Under the pieces are notes generated by a model that ran no database searches, was not told the DNA's origin, and saw only the letters and a program-made list of their open reading frames with translations. This document shows, piece by piece, positions 12,354 through 21,346 of a stretch of 64,000 bases of DNA. How positions within the stretch are numbered: position 1 is the first letter of the stretch; each line of letters opens with the position of its first letter. The position numbers and the translations under genes were made by a program. The DNA comes from Mycobacterium decipiens. Its GTDB lineage: Bacteria > Actinomycetota > Actinomycetes > Mycobacteriales > Mycobacteriaceae. Location of the stretch: the NCBI RefSeq assembly GCF_963853665.1, contig NZ_OY970459.1, forward strand, positions 4,898,001-4,962,000. The letters run 5' to 3'.

Positions 12354-13340
12354 GTGCATTCAAGCCTTTCCGGGACCGAGCGGTACATCGACACCAACGA
12401 CGTGCGACTGCGAGTGATCGAGGCAGGGGACCGCGGCGCACCTGTGGTGATACTGGCCCACGGCTTTCCCGAACTGGCCTATTCATGGCGACACCAGATT
12501 CCCGCCCTAGCCGAAGCCGGCTACCACGTGCTGGCTCCCGATCAGCGCGGCTACGGTGGCTCGTCCCGACCGGAAGCGATCGAGGCCTACGACATTCATC
12601 AATTGACCGCCGATCTGGTTGGCCTACTCGACCACATCGGTGCCGAGCGGGCGGTCTGGATCGGCCATGACTGGGGTGCCGTCGTGGTGTGGGCCGCCCC
12701 ACTGCTGCACCCCGACCGGGTCGCTGCTGTCGCCGCGTTGAGCGTTCCGGCGCTGCCCCGCGCGCAGGTGCCGCCGACGCAGGCGTTCCGCAGCACTTTC
12801 GGGGAGAACTTCTTCTACATCCTCTATTTTCAGGAGCCGGGTGTCGCCGACGCGGAACTCAACGGTGACCCGGCCCGCACGATGCGCCGGATGATCGGCG
12901 GTCTGCGGCCACCAAGTGACCAGAGCGCGGCTTTGCGGATGCTGGCGCCCGGCCCCGAAGGCTTCATCGATCGACTTCCGGAGCCGACCGGGTTGCCGGA
13001 CTGGATCACTCAAGAGGAGCTCGACCATTACATCAACGAGTTCGCCCGTACCGGTTTCACCGGCGCCCTGAATTGGTACCGCAACTTCGACCGCAACTGG
13101 GAGACCACGACTGAACTCGCCGGCGCCACGATCTCCGTACCCTCGTTATTCATCGCCGGCACAGCCGATCCCGTATTGACGTTCACCCGCACCGACCGCG
13201 TTGCGGAGGTGATCAGCGGCCCGTACCGCGAGGTGATGGTCGACGGCGCCGGGCACTGGCTGCAGCAGGAGCGGCCCGACGAGGTGAACGCCACCTTGCT
13301 GGAGTTCCTCGAGGGCCTGCCAGACACGGAATGGCGATGA
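12354..13340 (+). CDS. ephA: Epoxide hydrolase EphA
   Basis: Alpha/beta-hydrolase that opens epoxides to diols, cytoplasmic. The 328-residue protein has the oxyanion HGFPE motif (36-40), the nucleophile elbow GHDWGA with Asp106, the acid in GTADPVL near 272 and the catalytic His301 in GAGHWLQQE. Lid-domain tyrosines are present in FFYILYF and WYRNFDRNW. The start is GTG at 12354. It overlaps the next gene by ten bases, so EphA, the flavin monooxygenase and the alcohol dehydrogenase form one operon that could act in sequence on a lipid or aromatic substrate. In H37Rv ephA (Rv3617) lies on the other side of espA. Confidence 0.93.
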   Translation: MHSSLSGTERYIDTNDVRLRVIEAGDRGAPVVILAHGFPELAYSWRHQIPALAEAGYHVLAPDQRGYGGSSRPEAIEAYDIHQLTADLVGLLDHIGAERAVWIGHDWGAVVVWAAPLLHPDRVAAVAALSVPALPRAQVPPTQAFRSTFGENFFYILYFQEPGVADAELNGDPARTMRRMIGGLRPPSDQSAALRMLAPGPEGFIDRLPEPTGLPDWITQEELDHYINEFARTGFTGALNWYRNFDRNWETTTELAGATISVPSLFIAGTADPVLTFTRTDRVAEVISGPYREVMVDGAGHWLQQERPDEVNATLLEFLEGLPDTEWR

Positions 13341-14524
13341 ACGCGCCACTGCGGTTCGGCGTTTTCATCACGCCTTTCCATCCCACCGGCCAATCCCCAA
13401 CGTTGGCATTGCAATACGACATGGAGCGGGTCGTTGCCCTGGACCGCCTGGGGTACGACGAAGCGTGGTTCGGCGAACACCACTCCGGCGGCTACGAGCT
13501 GATCGCCTGCCCGGAAGTATTCATCGCGGCCGCAGCGGAACGGACCAAGCACATCCGGCTGGGCACCGGAGTGGTCTCGCTGCCCTACCATCATCCGTTG
13601 ATGGTGGCCGACCGTTGGGTGCTGCTGGATCACTTGACCCGCGGCCGGGTCATGTTCGGCGCCGGTCCCGGCGCGCTACCCTCGGACGCCTACATGATGG
13701 GCATCGATCCGGTCGAGCAGCGGCGGATGATGCAGGAATCCCTCGAAGCGATCCTCGCACTCCTCCGCGCCGCACCCGACGAGCGAATCGACCGTCACTC
13801 CGATTGGTTCACCCTGCGCGAAGCGCAATTGCACATCCGCCCCTACACCTGGCCCTACCCCGAAATCGCCACGGCGGCCATGATTTCGCCATCCGGTCCC
13901 CGACTGGCCGGTGCACTGGGGACGTCGCTGCTGTCACTGTCGATGTCGGTGCCCGGTGGCTACGCCGCGTTGGAAAACACTTGGGGGGTGGTGTCCGAGC
14001 AGGCCGGAAAGGCCGGCCGGGCCGAGCCGGACCGTACCGATTGGCGGGTGCTGAGCATTATGCATTTGTCGGACACCCGCGACCAGGCCATCGACGACTG
14101 CAGCTACGGGTTGCTCGATTTCTCGAAATACTTCGGCGCGGCCGGGTTCGTCCCGCTGGCTAACACCGTGGCTGGTACCCAGTCGACCCGAGAGTTCGTT
14201 GAAGAATATGCGGCCAAGGGAAATTGCTGCATCGGCACGCCCGATGACGCGATCGCCCATATCGAAGACTTGCTGGACCGGTCGGGTGGTTTCGGGACGT
14301 TGCTGTTGCTCGGCCATGACTGGGCCTCACCGCGAGCGACGTTCCACTCTTATGAGCTGTTCGCCCGCTCGGTGATTCCCTACTTCAAGGGACAGCTGGC
14401 GGCGCCGCAGGCATCGCACGAGTGGGCCAAAGGCAAGCGCGACCAGTTGATTGGCCGCGCCGGCGAGGCGGTCGTCAGGGCCATCACCGAGCATGTCGCA
14501 GAACACCAGGGAGAGCGCAGCTGA
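13331..14524 (+). CDS. LLM-class flavin-dependent monooxygenase
   Basis: A bacterial luciferase-like (FMN or F420-dependent) oxidoreductase of 397 residues. The TIM-barrel N-terminus FGVFITPFHP, the WFGEHHSGGYE strand with HH pair around residues 47-53 and GTGVVSLPYHHP are the family's cofactor and active-site segments. The ATG at 13331 overlaps the end of ephA, and its TGA stop overlaps the start of the dehydrogenase (TGATG). It corresponds to Rv3618. The substrate is not known. The context suggests oxidation feeding or following EphA. Confidence 0.9.
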   Translation: MAMNAPLRFGVFITPFHPTGQSPTLALQYDMERVVALDRLGYDEAWFGEHHSGGYELIACPEVFIAAAAERTKHIRLGTGVVSLPYHHPLMVADRWVLLDHLTRGRVMFGAGPGALPSDAYMMGIDPVEQRRMMQESLEAILALLRAAPDERIDRHSDWFTLREAQLHIRPYTWPYPEIATAAMISPSGPRLAGALGTSLLSLSMSVPGGYAALENTWGVVSEQAGKAGRAEPDRTDWRVLSIMHLSDTRDQAIDDCSYGLLDFSKYFGAAGFVPLANTVAGTQSTREFVEEYAAKGNCCIGTPDDAIAHIEDLLDRSGGFGTLLLLGHDWASPRATFHSYELFARSVIPYFKGQLAAPQASHEWAKGKRDQLIGRAGEAVVRAITEHVAEHQGERS

Positions 14525-15540
14525 TGCGCGCCGCGGTGCTGCGCGGCGGCCGCATGGTCTACCGGGACGACGCGCCGGACCCGGTACCCGGTCCGGGCCA
14601 GGTGTTGGTTGAGGTGCGGGCGTGTGGAATCTGCGGCTCTGACTTGCATTTCGCCGCCCACGGCGCCGAGGTGATCGTGTTGGGCAGTCAGCTGGCCGGG
14701 GGCGCGGGCGGTGGCACGGATGTCGATCTCAACCGCGACGTCTTCATGGGCCACGAGTTCAGCGCCCAGGTACTCGAACCCGGACCCGACACCCAAACCC
14801 AGCCAACCGGATCCCCGGTCACGTCTATGCCGGTGCTGCTGTCCGCCAGTGGCGTCGAGCCGATCGTCTACAGCAACAACACACTCGGTGGCTACGCCGA
14901 ACGGATGCTGCTCTCAGCGCCGCTGTTGCTGCCCATCCCCAATGGCCTGGACCTCAAACATGCCGCGCTCACCGAACCCATGGCGGTCGGGTTGCATGCG
15001 GTCAACAAATCGAACATTGCGCCCGGCGAGACGGCCCTGGTACTCGGATGTGGGCCTATCGGCATCGCCATCATCGCGGCTCTTGCGATGCGGGGTGTTG
15101 AAACCATTGTGGCATCGGACTTTTCGCCGATGCGCCGCGACCTGGCCGCGACGATGGGGGCGCACCAGACGCTGGATCCGGCGCAAGGCTCACCGTTTGA
15201 CACGGTAAAAGCCGCGGTGGTTTTCGAAGCGGTCGGGGTGCCGGGAATCATCGACGACGTCCTGCTGCGGGCGCGTCGGGGCACCCGACTGGTCGTGTCG
15301 GGGGTGTGCATGCAACCCGACACGGTGCACCCATTCTTTGCGATCGCCAAGGAGATCAGCGTGCAGTTCGTGCTCGCGTACCGCCCGGAGGAGTTCGCCG
15401 ACTCGTTACGTGCCCTCGCCGAGGGCGACATCGACGTCACTCCCCTGATCACCGGCGAGGTCGGCCTCGAAGGGGTAGGCCAGGCGTTCGACGACCTGGC
15501 CGATCCCGAGCGGCACTGCAAGATTCTGGTCACCCCATAG
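14524..15540 (+). CDS. Zinc-binding alcohol dehydrogenase (MDR family)
   Basis: NAD(P)-dependent alcohol or polyol dehydrogenase of 338 residues. Catalytic zinc ligands are visible: Cys37 in CGICGSDLH and the GHE motif at 76-78. A Rossmann signature LGCGPIGIA lies near residue 177. The usual four-cysteine structural-zinc lobe is absent: the stretch after GHE (residues 95-125) contains no cysteines. The start overlaps the monooxygenase stop. The gene converges on espD with a 31-base gap. I do not recall an intact gene like this at the H37Rv locus. A decayed copy of its 3' end lies at 19031-19107. Confidence 0.9.
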   Translation: MRAAVLRGGRMVYRDDAPDPVPGPGQVLVEVRACGICGSDLHFAAHGAEVIVLGSQLAGGAGGGTDVDLNRDVFMGHEFSAQVLEPGPDTQTQPTGSPVTSMPVLLSASGVEPIVYSNNTLGGYAERMLLSAPLLLPIPNGLDLKHAALTEPMAVGLHAVNKSNIAPGETALVLGCGPIGIAIIAALAMRGVETIVASDFSPMRRDLAATMGAHQTLDPAQGSPFDTVKAAVVFEAVGVPGIIDDVLLRARRGTRLVVSGVCMQPDTVHPFFAIAKEISVQFVLAYRPEEFADSLRALAEGDIDVTPLITGEVGLEGVGQAFDDLADPERHCKILVTP

Positions 15541-15571
15541 GCATCCTGTCACTGGGCAGCGTTGGGCCGGT

Positions 15572-16129
15572 TCACCATTGATCAGTCTCGGTGTTTTGTG
15601 CGGGGCTGTCGTCGCTGTACCGGGTTGCGAACACTTCAGCCTCTTCCGCTGCGGCTTCTTCCGGCGATGGCAAACCCCAGGTTTTGCCCACTGATTCACG
15701 CAGCTGCGCAACGCTGCCTTCCTCTCCACCGGCCAGTTGACTCATCCTGTCGAGGATGAAGGTGTACTGCGCCGACTGCGCCTTCTTTCGCGCCAGGTCG
15801 GCGATTACCAGAATCTCAGAGGCGAGCTGCGATTCACTCATCCATGCCACCCTCTGCGAGACCTCGACACGGTCTACCCGGCCGTCCATCAGAGCCGAGA
15901 CCGACACGGTGCGCTGCGGATTGGTCACCGTGAAAATCGCGATCTCTTGTTCTGCGTGCGCCTCGGCCTGATCGCTGGCGTCGTCCGCGTCGGCACCACC
16001 GTCCGGGCTCTCCGCCGACTCGAGGCCAACGATCGGGTCCGCAGTCCAGCGGTCCGCGCCGTCGGCACCCCAGAGATCGGCAGCGTCGAAATCATCGCTA
16101 TCGAAGTCATTTCGCGACGACACCACCAC
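15572..16129 (-). CDS. espD: ESX-1 secretion-associated protein EspD
   Basis: A 185-residue acidic protein that stabilises EspA and EspC and is required for full ESX-1 (EsxA) secretion in M. tuberculosis. It has an Asp-rich N-terminus (NDFDSDDFDAADLWG), a central compact domain (FTVTNPQRTVSVSALMDGRVD to ADLARKKAQSAQY) and the tail WGLPSPEEAAAEEAEVFATRYSDD. It is the last gene of espA-espC-espD, 66 bases after espC. Length and motifs match Rv3614c closely. Confidence 0.94.
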   Translation of the reverse strand: MVVSSRNDFDSDDFDAADLWGADGADRWTADPIVGLESAESPDGGADADDASDQAEAHAEQEIAIFTVTNPQRTVSVSALMDGRVDRVEVSQRVAWMSESQLASEILVIADLARKKAQSAQYTFILDRMSQLAGGEEGSVAQLRESVGKTWGLPSPEEAAAEEAEVFATRYSDDSPAQNTETDQW

Positions 16130-16195
16130 ACGGCATCCCTTCTGAATCAGTGCCCCCCGAAAACGGCGTGACCCTGCACCACGCGCAAGACGTGG

Positions 16196-16507
16196 TCAGC
16201 CAAACAACCCGTCGATTGCCCTGCGCCACGCTTCGTCGGCCTCAAGATACACGCGCGCGGCGGCTCGCAGATTTTTGGCGAGATCGACACCTGCCGAATG
16301 CAAGGAGGAGCCGAGGGCGTTGTGGGTGGTCTCATACATTTTCAACGTCTCGTTGAACTGTGAGCAGTACGAACCGTGAGTGACCGCAACAGATTCACTC
16401 AGTCCAGCGGCAGCACTGACGCCGGAGGTGGCACTGGTCGCCGCGTTCTCGTGGTGCGACGCCAGTACATCGAGGCGTTCGGGCTGTACTTTCAAGTTAC
16501 CTGTCAT
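16196..16507 (-). CDS. espC: ESX-1 substrate EspC
   Basis: A 103-residue WXG100-like secreted protein; in M. tuberculosis EspC is a surface filament-forming ESX-1 component co-secreted with EspA. The C-terminus carries the type VII secretion signal [17 protein letters not shown] (YxxxD/E type). ATG at 16507 was chosen because AAGGG sits about nine bases upstream. The in-frame ATG at 16516 abuts that Shine-Dalgarno sequence and is too close. It lies between espA (74 bases upstream) and espD. Confidence 0.95.
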   Translation of the reverse strand: MTGNLKVQPERLDVLASHHENAATSATSGVSAAAGLSESVAVTHGSYCSQFNETLKMYETTHNALGSSLHSAGVDLAKNLRAAARVYLEADEAWRRAIDGLFG

Positions 16508-16581
16508 TGATCGCATCCCTTCCGTTTAGCATTGCGCGTGTTACGGCACCGGTTAGCAATGGATTTGGCTCGCCAATGGTG

Positions 16582-17793
16582 TTAGACGACGTTTCGCACC
16601 AGCACCCGTTTCCCACCGCCTGTTTCAGCTTCGACCGGCGCGCGCTCCGCATCCTCTGTTCCCGCCGCTGCGCCTTCCGAATACTTCTTCGTCGTCGCGC
16701 CTTTGCCCGCTCCCGAAGCGGGATGCATGCCGCCCATACCTGGTGCGCCGCCCGTACCTTGGGAACCATGCGCGGAGACCGTCTGCGCGTGCTGCGCGGC
16801 GGGCTGCTCAGTAGCGGTTTCGGCCAGGCCTTCAGTTCGGGGACGCAGCGGCTGGCTGGTCGAGGCGGCACGCACCTGAGCCACTTGAGCCACTTGACCC
16901 ACTTGCGGTAGGGCCCCAAAGCCGGGCAGGCCGGTCAAACCGGCTGCGCTCGCCAAGTTACTCGCGCTGGTCAAGCCGGACGAACCCGACATTCCGGCCG
17001 AGCCCAACATTCCGGCCGAGCTGAACAGGCCAGTCACTTGGGACAAGCCGCTGGTCATGCCACTCAAACCAGGTATGCCTGAGAAGAAGTGCTGCACGAA
17101 GGACTGCACGCCCGACCACACGTTGGAGAGCATGTTGGATATCCACCAGGTGAGCTTGTCCCAGATCTCCTTCAGACCATTTATTGCCCCCGTGATGAAC
17201 TCCCACACCTCCTCCAGGATGCCCTTGATTATGTCCACCACATCCGAAATTACGTCCGCGATGGCGGCCGCCAGCACCTGCGCTAGTTTGGCCAGCAAAC
17301 CCACGAGCCTAGCCGCGTTGATCAGCGTCTTCACCGTCAAGTAGGCAAGCGCGCCGCCAACCACCGCCATCGCGGCTGCGCAAAGCGGCGCCTGGAAGGC
17401 CGCCGACAGGGCATACCCGACGATCGGGACGTAGGTCAGGTCCACAGCCACCGGACGTACGTACTCGAGCCCGCGTTTGGCGCCGTCCAGGATGTCGCGT
17501 GTCGTCTTGACCGCGCTGGCCTGATCCTTGATCAGCGATATGAGCTGACGATCCAGATCCGCCAGCTCCTGGAAGAAGTTCACGTGGTCACGGTTTTTGC
17601 CGGAGTACTTGTCCGCCGCGGAACCTAGCCAGCCGTCACCCGGAAACGCCGACGCGAGGTCCTCAAGGGCTTTTTCGAAGAACTCTAGAGACGAGTAGAG
17701 CACGCCCCCGTCGTTCGGTATTCCAATCCCCAGCAGGGCATACAAACCCTCAATTGCACCTACCGTTGGATCGATGATGAACGCTCTGCTCAT
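16582..17793 (-). CDS. espA: ESX-1 secretion-associated protein EspA
   Basis: A 403-residue helical secreted protein, mutually dependent with EsxA/EsxB for export. The N-terminal PE/WXG-like helical hairpin includes the WLG turn at 55-57 and the FPGDGWLG/YSGKN segment. Cys138, the residue I recall as making the disulfide dimer in M. tuberculosis EspA, is conserved. Hydrophobic helices lie around 140-170 and a Gly/Ser-rich segment at about 250-310. The last 45 residues (TTKKYSEGAAAGTEDAERAP) are nearly identical to Rv3616c, while the region 190-330 is diverged. It heads espA-espC-espD and has a long upstream non-coding region likely to hold its regulatory sites. Confidence 0.95.
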   Translation of the reverse strand: MSRAFIIDPTVGAIEGLYALLGIGIPNDGGVLYSSLEFFEKALEDLASAFPGDGWLGSAADKYSGKNRDHVNFFQELADLDRQLISLIKDQASAVKTTRDILDGAKRGLEYVRPVAVDLTYVPIVGYALSAAFQAPLCAAAMAVVGGALAYLTVKTLINAARLVGLLAKLAQVLAAAIADVISDVVDIIKGILEEVWEFITGAINGLKEIWDKLTWWISNMLSNVWSGVQSFVQHFFSGIPGLSGMTSGLSQVTGLFSSAGMLGSAGMSGSSGLTSASNLASAAGLTGLPGFGALPQVGQVAQVAQVRAASTSQPLRPRTEGLAETATEQPAAQHAQTVSAHGSQGTGGAPGMGGMHPASGAGKGATTKKYSEGAAAGTEDAERAPVEAETGGGKRVLVRNVV

Positions 17794-19030
17794 GGTTACC
17801 GCCTATCCCACCGGTCGTCGATTCCATGTATAGACATGTCCATTGTCCTGCGCCGCACGCGTAGGGGATTCAGTCTGGCCCCCACAGTTGGCGGATGTCA
17901 ACGGTTTTCTATAACGCTCAGCAGATCACAAGTTTCGAGTTCTCTACGGCATGTTCTCGTGTTGTCCACTACATCACCTGAGTGCATTTACAGCCCTGTG
18001 ATACCGGGCCAATCGCCGCGTGGGCAGCACGGCCCCAGGGCGATGGCTCCGGCTTCGACGTCCCCGGCTTCGCCTCCGGACGGCACGAGATCCGTTGCAG
18101 CAGAGTCAACATTTGGGCCCTACGGGGCTGGCCTGCGGTGGTCCCATAGCGGGCACCAGCCCCCGCCCGATAGCGCGATCAGGGCTGGTGAACCTACCGT
18201 CACTCGCCCGACTCGACGTCGAAATGCGCGGGCTCAATATTGCGACGGAAAGCGAATCTCGTTCCATTGGGTTGCGCTCGCTAAACAACGAAGCCGATCC
18301 GGCAAGCCCGTAAATCGTTTTCGGCCAAGTAGATGAAATCGACACTTGAAATCCGTTGCACTTGTCAGATCCGTGAAGTATTGCAGCCGCCCCATCAGGG
18401 CCATCGAAGTATTTGAAATTGCGACCGATAAGATCCGTACATAGCGAATGCCAACACTCTGCACGAGTCCTTGATTCCGACAACACCGGTAGCCATTCCG
18501 AGAATTGCCAGAAAGCGAACGTATCAACAAACTCGGGCGGAGCGAGAACGGGACGCGTCCGGTCCAGAAAGTTTGCCATCCTGCTATCGACGCAGCGTTG
18601 CACCCTAGACTAGGTTTGCGATGCACCTCCGCTGACAGCACCGAGCCGTGGTAGACGCACACCGATGATGAACTTACTTGGTGGTCAGTTATTGACACGG
18701 CCGGATCGATGGCGAGCCGTATCAAGATCGATCCCGCGGCGCGGACAAATCCAGGAGCAAATGTTTCTATGGGTCGCTATAGGACACCGGGCCGGAGGAG
18801 CCGATGTCGGCCAAGGGTGTGACCGCCCTCACTGCGACAAGCCTATTGACTTGGCTCACGGTTGGGACTCTCGGCCGATTGCGGTCGGTTGACCTGCTGT
18901 TGTTGTGTGCGGATTGGCCGGAATTCGAACACTATGGCGGGGTCTTAGGCTGCCCCGGCAGGCGCGATCCAGACGGTGCAGAAAGAAGCGCGCAGTAACT
19001 ACGATCCCGCGTTCAAGAAGGGCCGCATAG
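17794..19030. promoter_or_regulatory. Long espA upstream region
   Basis: About 1.2 kb without a gene I can support, lower in GC than its neighbours. In M. tuberculosis the espA upstream region is similarly long (over 1 kb) and carries EspR, PhoP, MprA, Lsr2 and CRP control; that is known of the homologous locus, not shown here. A minus-strand frame at 18106-18603 could encode 165 residues with fairly protein-like composition in its first two thirds (many Trp, Phe, Asp), but it lacks a recognised family and looks like a relic. No clear promoter could be fixed by eye. Confidence 0.55.
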
Positions 19031-19107
19031 GAGGTCGGCCGCAACGGGTCGGCCAGGCCTTCGACGACCTGGCCGACCCTGGGCGGCATTGCACGACACT
19101 CCTCACC
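19031..19107 (+). pseudogene. Decayed 3' end of the alcohol dehydrogenase gene
   Basis: About 77 bases closely match the last 80 bases of the dehydrogenase gene at 15460-15537. Translation gives VGQAFDDLADPGRHCTTLLT against VGQAFDDLADPERHCKILVT in the intact protein. One base is missing just upstream, and the stop codon is lost. The orientation is the same as the intact gene. The fragment ends 15 bases before the esxV stop. espACD is thus bracketed by an intact dehydrogenase tail on one side and a relic of it on the other. Confidence 0.75.
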
Positions 19108-19121
19108 CAAAAGGGCACGAG

Positions 19122-19406
19122 TCAGGCCCAGCTGGAGCCGACGGCGCTATCGGTTTGGGCCATGTTGCTGCCGGCGGCCTGCACCTTCTGGCCGTGGGCG
19201 TTGGCCTGCTGGTAAATAACCTGAAAGTTGCGGCCCAACTGGCTGATGAACTCCTGGCAGGCCACCGAACCGGCGCCACCCCAAAAGTCGCCGGCGGCCA
19301 ACACATCTCGAACGATGGCCTGGTGCTCGGCCTCCAACGATGCGGCCTGGGCACGGATGGTCGCACCGTGGGTGTCAACATCGCCGAACTGGTAATTGAT
19401 CGTCAT
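19122..19406 (-). CDS. esxV: ESAT-6-like protein, EsxV/EsxN (Mtb9.9) type
   Basis: A 94-residue WXG100 protein with the turn motif FWGGAGS at about residues 41-47 and the helical C-terminus ending MAQTDSAVGSSWA. This is the Mtb9.9 subfamily (EsxI/L/N/O/V), which forms a heterodimer with the adjacent EsxW-type partner and is exported by a type VII system, probably ESX-5. It is the last gene of PE32-PPE65-esxW-esxV. The name follows synteny with Rv3619c; near-identical paralogues make sequence alone insufficient to name the copy. Confidence 0.9.
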   Translation of the reverse strand: MTINYQFGDVDTHGATIRAQAASLEAEHQAIVRDVLAAGDFWGGAGSVACQEFISQLGRNFQVIYQQANAHGQKVQAAGSNMAQTDSAVGSSWA

Positions 19407-19434
19407 ATCGGTACCGTCCTGTCGAGGAATCGGG

Positions 19435-19788
<354 letters not shown>

Positions 19789-21036
19789 TCATCCCGCGGC
19801 CGGCGGTTGGGCGATCACGGTCGGCTTGAATCCGTACCGGGGTGCGGCAAAGTGGGCGGCGAAGCCGCGCCCGGCCCCACCAGCGGGCATCACCGGCACT
19901 CCGCCAAACCCGCCCGCGGCGGGTTCGGCGGCCGCCGCCGCCCCCATCCCGTTGAGTGCCACATTGACAGGTGTCGCTGCCGCCGGGGTGGTAGCGGTCC
20001 AGACGGCCGGAACCTTCAGTCCGCCGACCGACGCCGCCTGACCGACGGCTCCCGCAACCCCGCCCAGGCCGGCATTGGGAATCGCGGCTGGAAGGGCGGC
20101 CGGCAGCTCCTTGACGGCCTCGCCGGCCGCTTTGGCGCCCTCTTGGGCAAACTTCGGCAGGTCGTGCGCGAGGCCGACGTAGTCCTTGAACTGGGTGACC
20201 ATGAGGCGAGCGGGAGAAACCCATTGAGCAAACGTGTCCATGCCCGAGCTGGCATCCAACTCCGCCGAGCCGGTCAAGCCCTCCACCACGTCGCCAAGCA
20301 GTCCACCCACGATGAGGCCGTCACCGGTCTCGTTCCAGGTGTGCCCGGTCAGGCCGAGCGCGGCGGCAGGGTCGGTGAGCCAAGGGGCCTCGTTGGTAAT
20401 CCCGGCGAGCCCCATCAGCGCTTTGGGAATCGCCTCAAGTCCCTGCGCGTTTGCGGCCCCATTCACCGCTTGTGTTAGCGCGGCGGCCTGCCCGGCCAGC
20501 CCGGCGGGGTTGACCGTCTGCGCCGCCGGGTCGAATGCCGGCAATGTCGATGCCGCCGCAGACGCGCCGGCGTAGCCATACATCGCGGCCGCGTCCTGGG
20601 CCCACATCTCGGCGTAGAGCGCCTCGGTGGCCGCGATCGCCGCCGTGTTCTGGCCGAGGAAGTTCGTGGCCAGCAGCGCCAGCAACAACGCTCGGTTGGC
20701 CGCGATCTGCGGCGGTGGAACCGTCGCGAGAAACGCTGCCTCATAGGCACTCGCCGCGGCCACGGCTTGGCTGCCCGCTTGTTCGGCCTGCCCGGCGGTG
20801 CTCCGCAACCACGCCACCTGGGGCGTGGCCGCGGCCACCATGGACGCCGCGGATGGCCCCTGCCATGGTCCGTCGGCCAGGCTGGCGACCAGCGCGTCAT
20901 AGGAAGACGCCGTGGTTTGCAGCTCGGCGGCCAGCGCCTCCCAGGCCGCAGCGGCAGCCAGCAGCGGCCCCGACCCGGGTCCGGCGTACATCAGCGTGGA
21001 GTTAATCTCCGGCGGCAACTGTGCGAAGTCCAGCAT
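19789..21036 (-). CDS. PPE65: PPE family protein (PPE65)
   Basis: A 415-residue PPE protein. The N-terminal 180-residue PPE domain starts MLDFAQLPPEINSTLMYAGP and contains the WxG-type turn GPWQGPSA and the helical NFLGQNTAAIAATEALY segment. The C-terminal half ends with the PPE-PPW-like region (GFGGVPVMPAGGAGRGFAAH) and a Tyr-Gly-Phe-Lys-Pro segment (RYGFKPTVIAQPP). It pairs with PE32, whose stop is ten bases upstream, and is presumably exported with it by ESX-5. Length matches Rv3621c (413). Confidence 0.92.
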   Translation of the reverse strand: MLDFAQLPPEINSTLMYAGPGSGPLLAAAAAWEALAAELQTTASSYDALVASLADGPWQGPSAASMVAAATPQVAWLRSTAGQAEQAGSQAVAAASAYEAAFLATVPPPQIAANRALLLALLATNFLGQNTAAIAATEALYAEMWAQDAAAMYGYAGASAAASTLPAFDPAAQTVNPAGLAGQAAALTQAVNGAANAQGLEAIPKALMGLAGITNEAPWLTDPAAALGLTGHTWNETGDGLIVGGLLGDVVEGLTGSAELDASSGMDTFAQWVSPARLMVTQFKDYVGLAHDLPKFAQEGAKAAGEAVKELPAALPAAIPNAGLGGVAGAVGQAASVGGLKVPAVWTATTPAAATPVNVALNGMGAAAAAEPAAGGFGGVPVMPAGGAGRGFAAHFAAPRYGFKPTVIAQPPAAG

Positions 21037-21046
21037 CCGTCTGCTC

Positions 21047-21346
21047 CTAGCCGATCGTGGCGGCGTTGGCCGCCTCAGTGGCCGCGTACGAACCGGCGCT
21101 GATTCCCAGCGTGGTCGCCAACTGCTCTTGGACCGCCATCGCCTCGGCGCTTATCGCCTGATAAAGCTGTGCGTGCGTGACAAACTGCGAGGCTGTTAAC
21201 AGCGACACCAAATCAGCCGCCGCGGGAACTACCGCGGTCGTCGGCCCGGCCGCGGCGGCGTTTCCGGCCCGTGCTGCGGCGTTGATCGACTGCAGTTCCC
21301 CCGCCGTCGCAGCCAGCATCTCCGGCTCGGCGTGCATAATCGACAT
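21047..21346 (-). CDS. PE32: PE family protein (PE32)
   Basis: A 99-residue PE-only protein: two antiparallel helices that pair with the PPE domain, with the YxxxE secretion signal region at YQAISAEAMAVQEQ. ATG at 21346 was chosen over an ATG 24 bases upstream because a clean GGGAGGAA ribosome-binding site lies just before it. First gene of the PE32-PPE65-esxW-esxV cassette; nearly identical to what I recall for Rv3622c. Confidence 0.93.
   Translation of the reverse strand: MSIMHAEPEMLAATAGELQSINAAARAGNAAAAGPTTAVVPAAADLVSLLTASQFVTHAQLYQAISAEAMAVQEQLATTLGISAGSYAATEAANAATIG

Noticed and set aside
18106..18603. 165-codon minus-strand frame upstream of espA as a gene
   Set aside because: No family, no clear ribosome-binding site, overlaps other open frames and lies in a region known to be regulatory in M. 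tuberculosis. Kept only as a remark.
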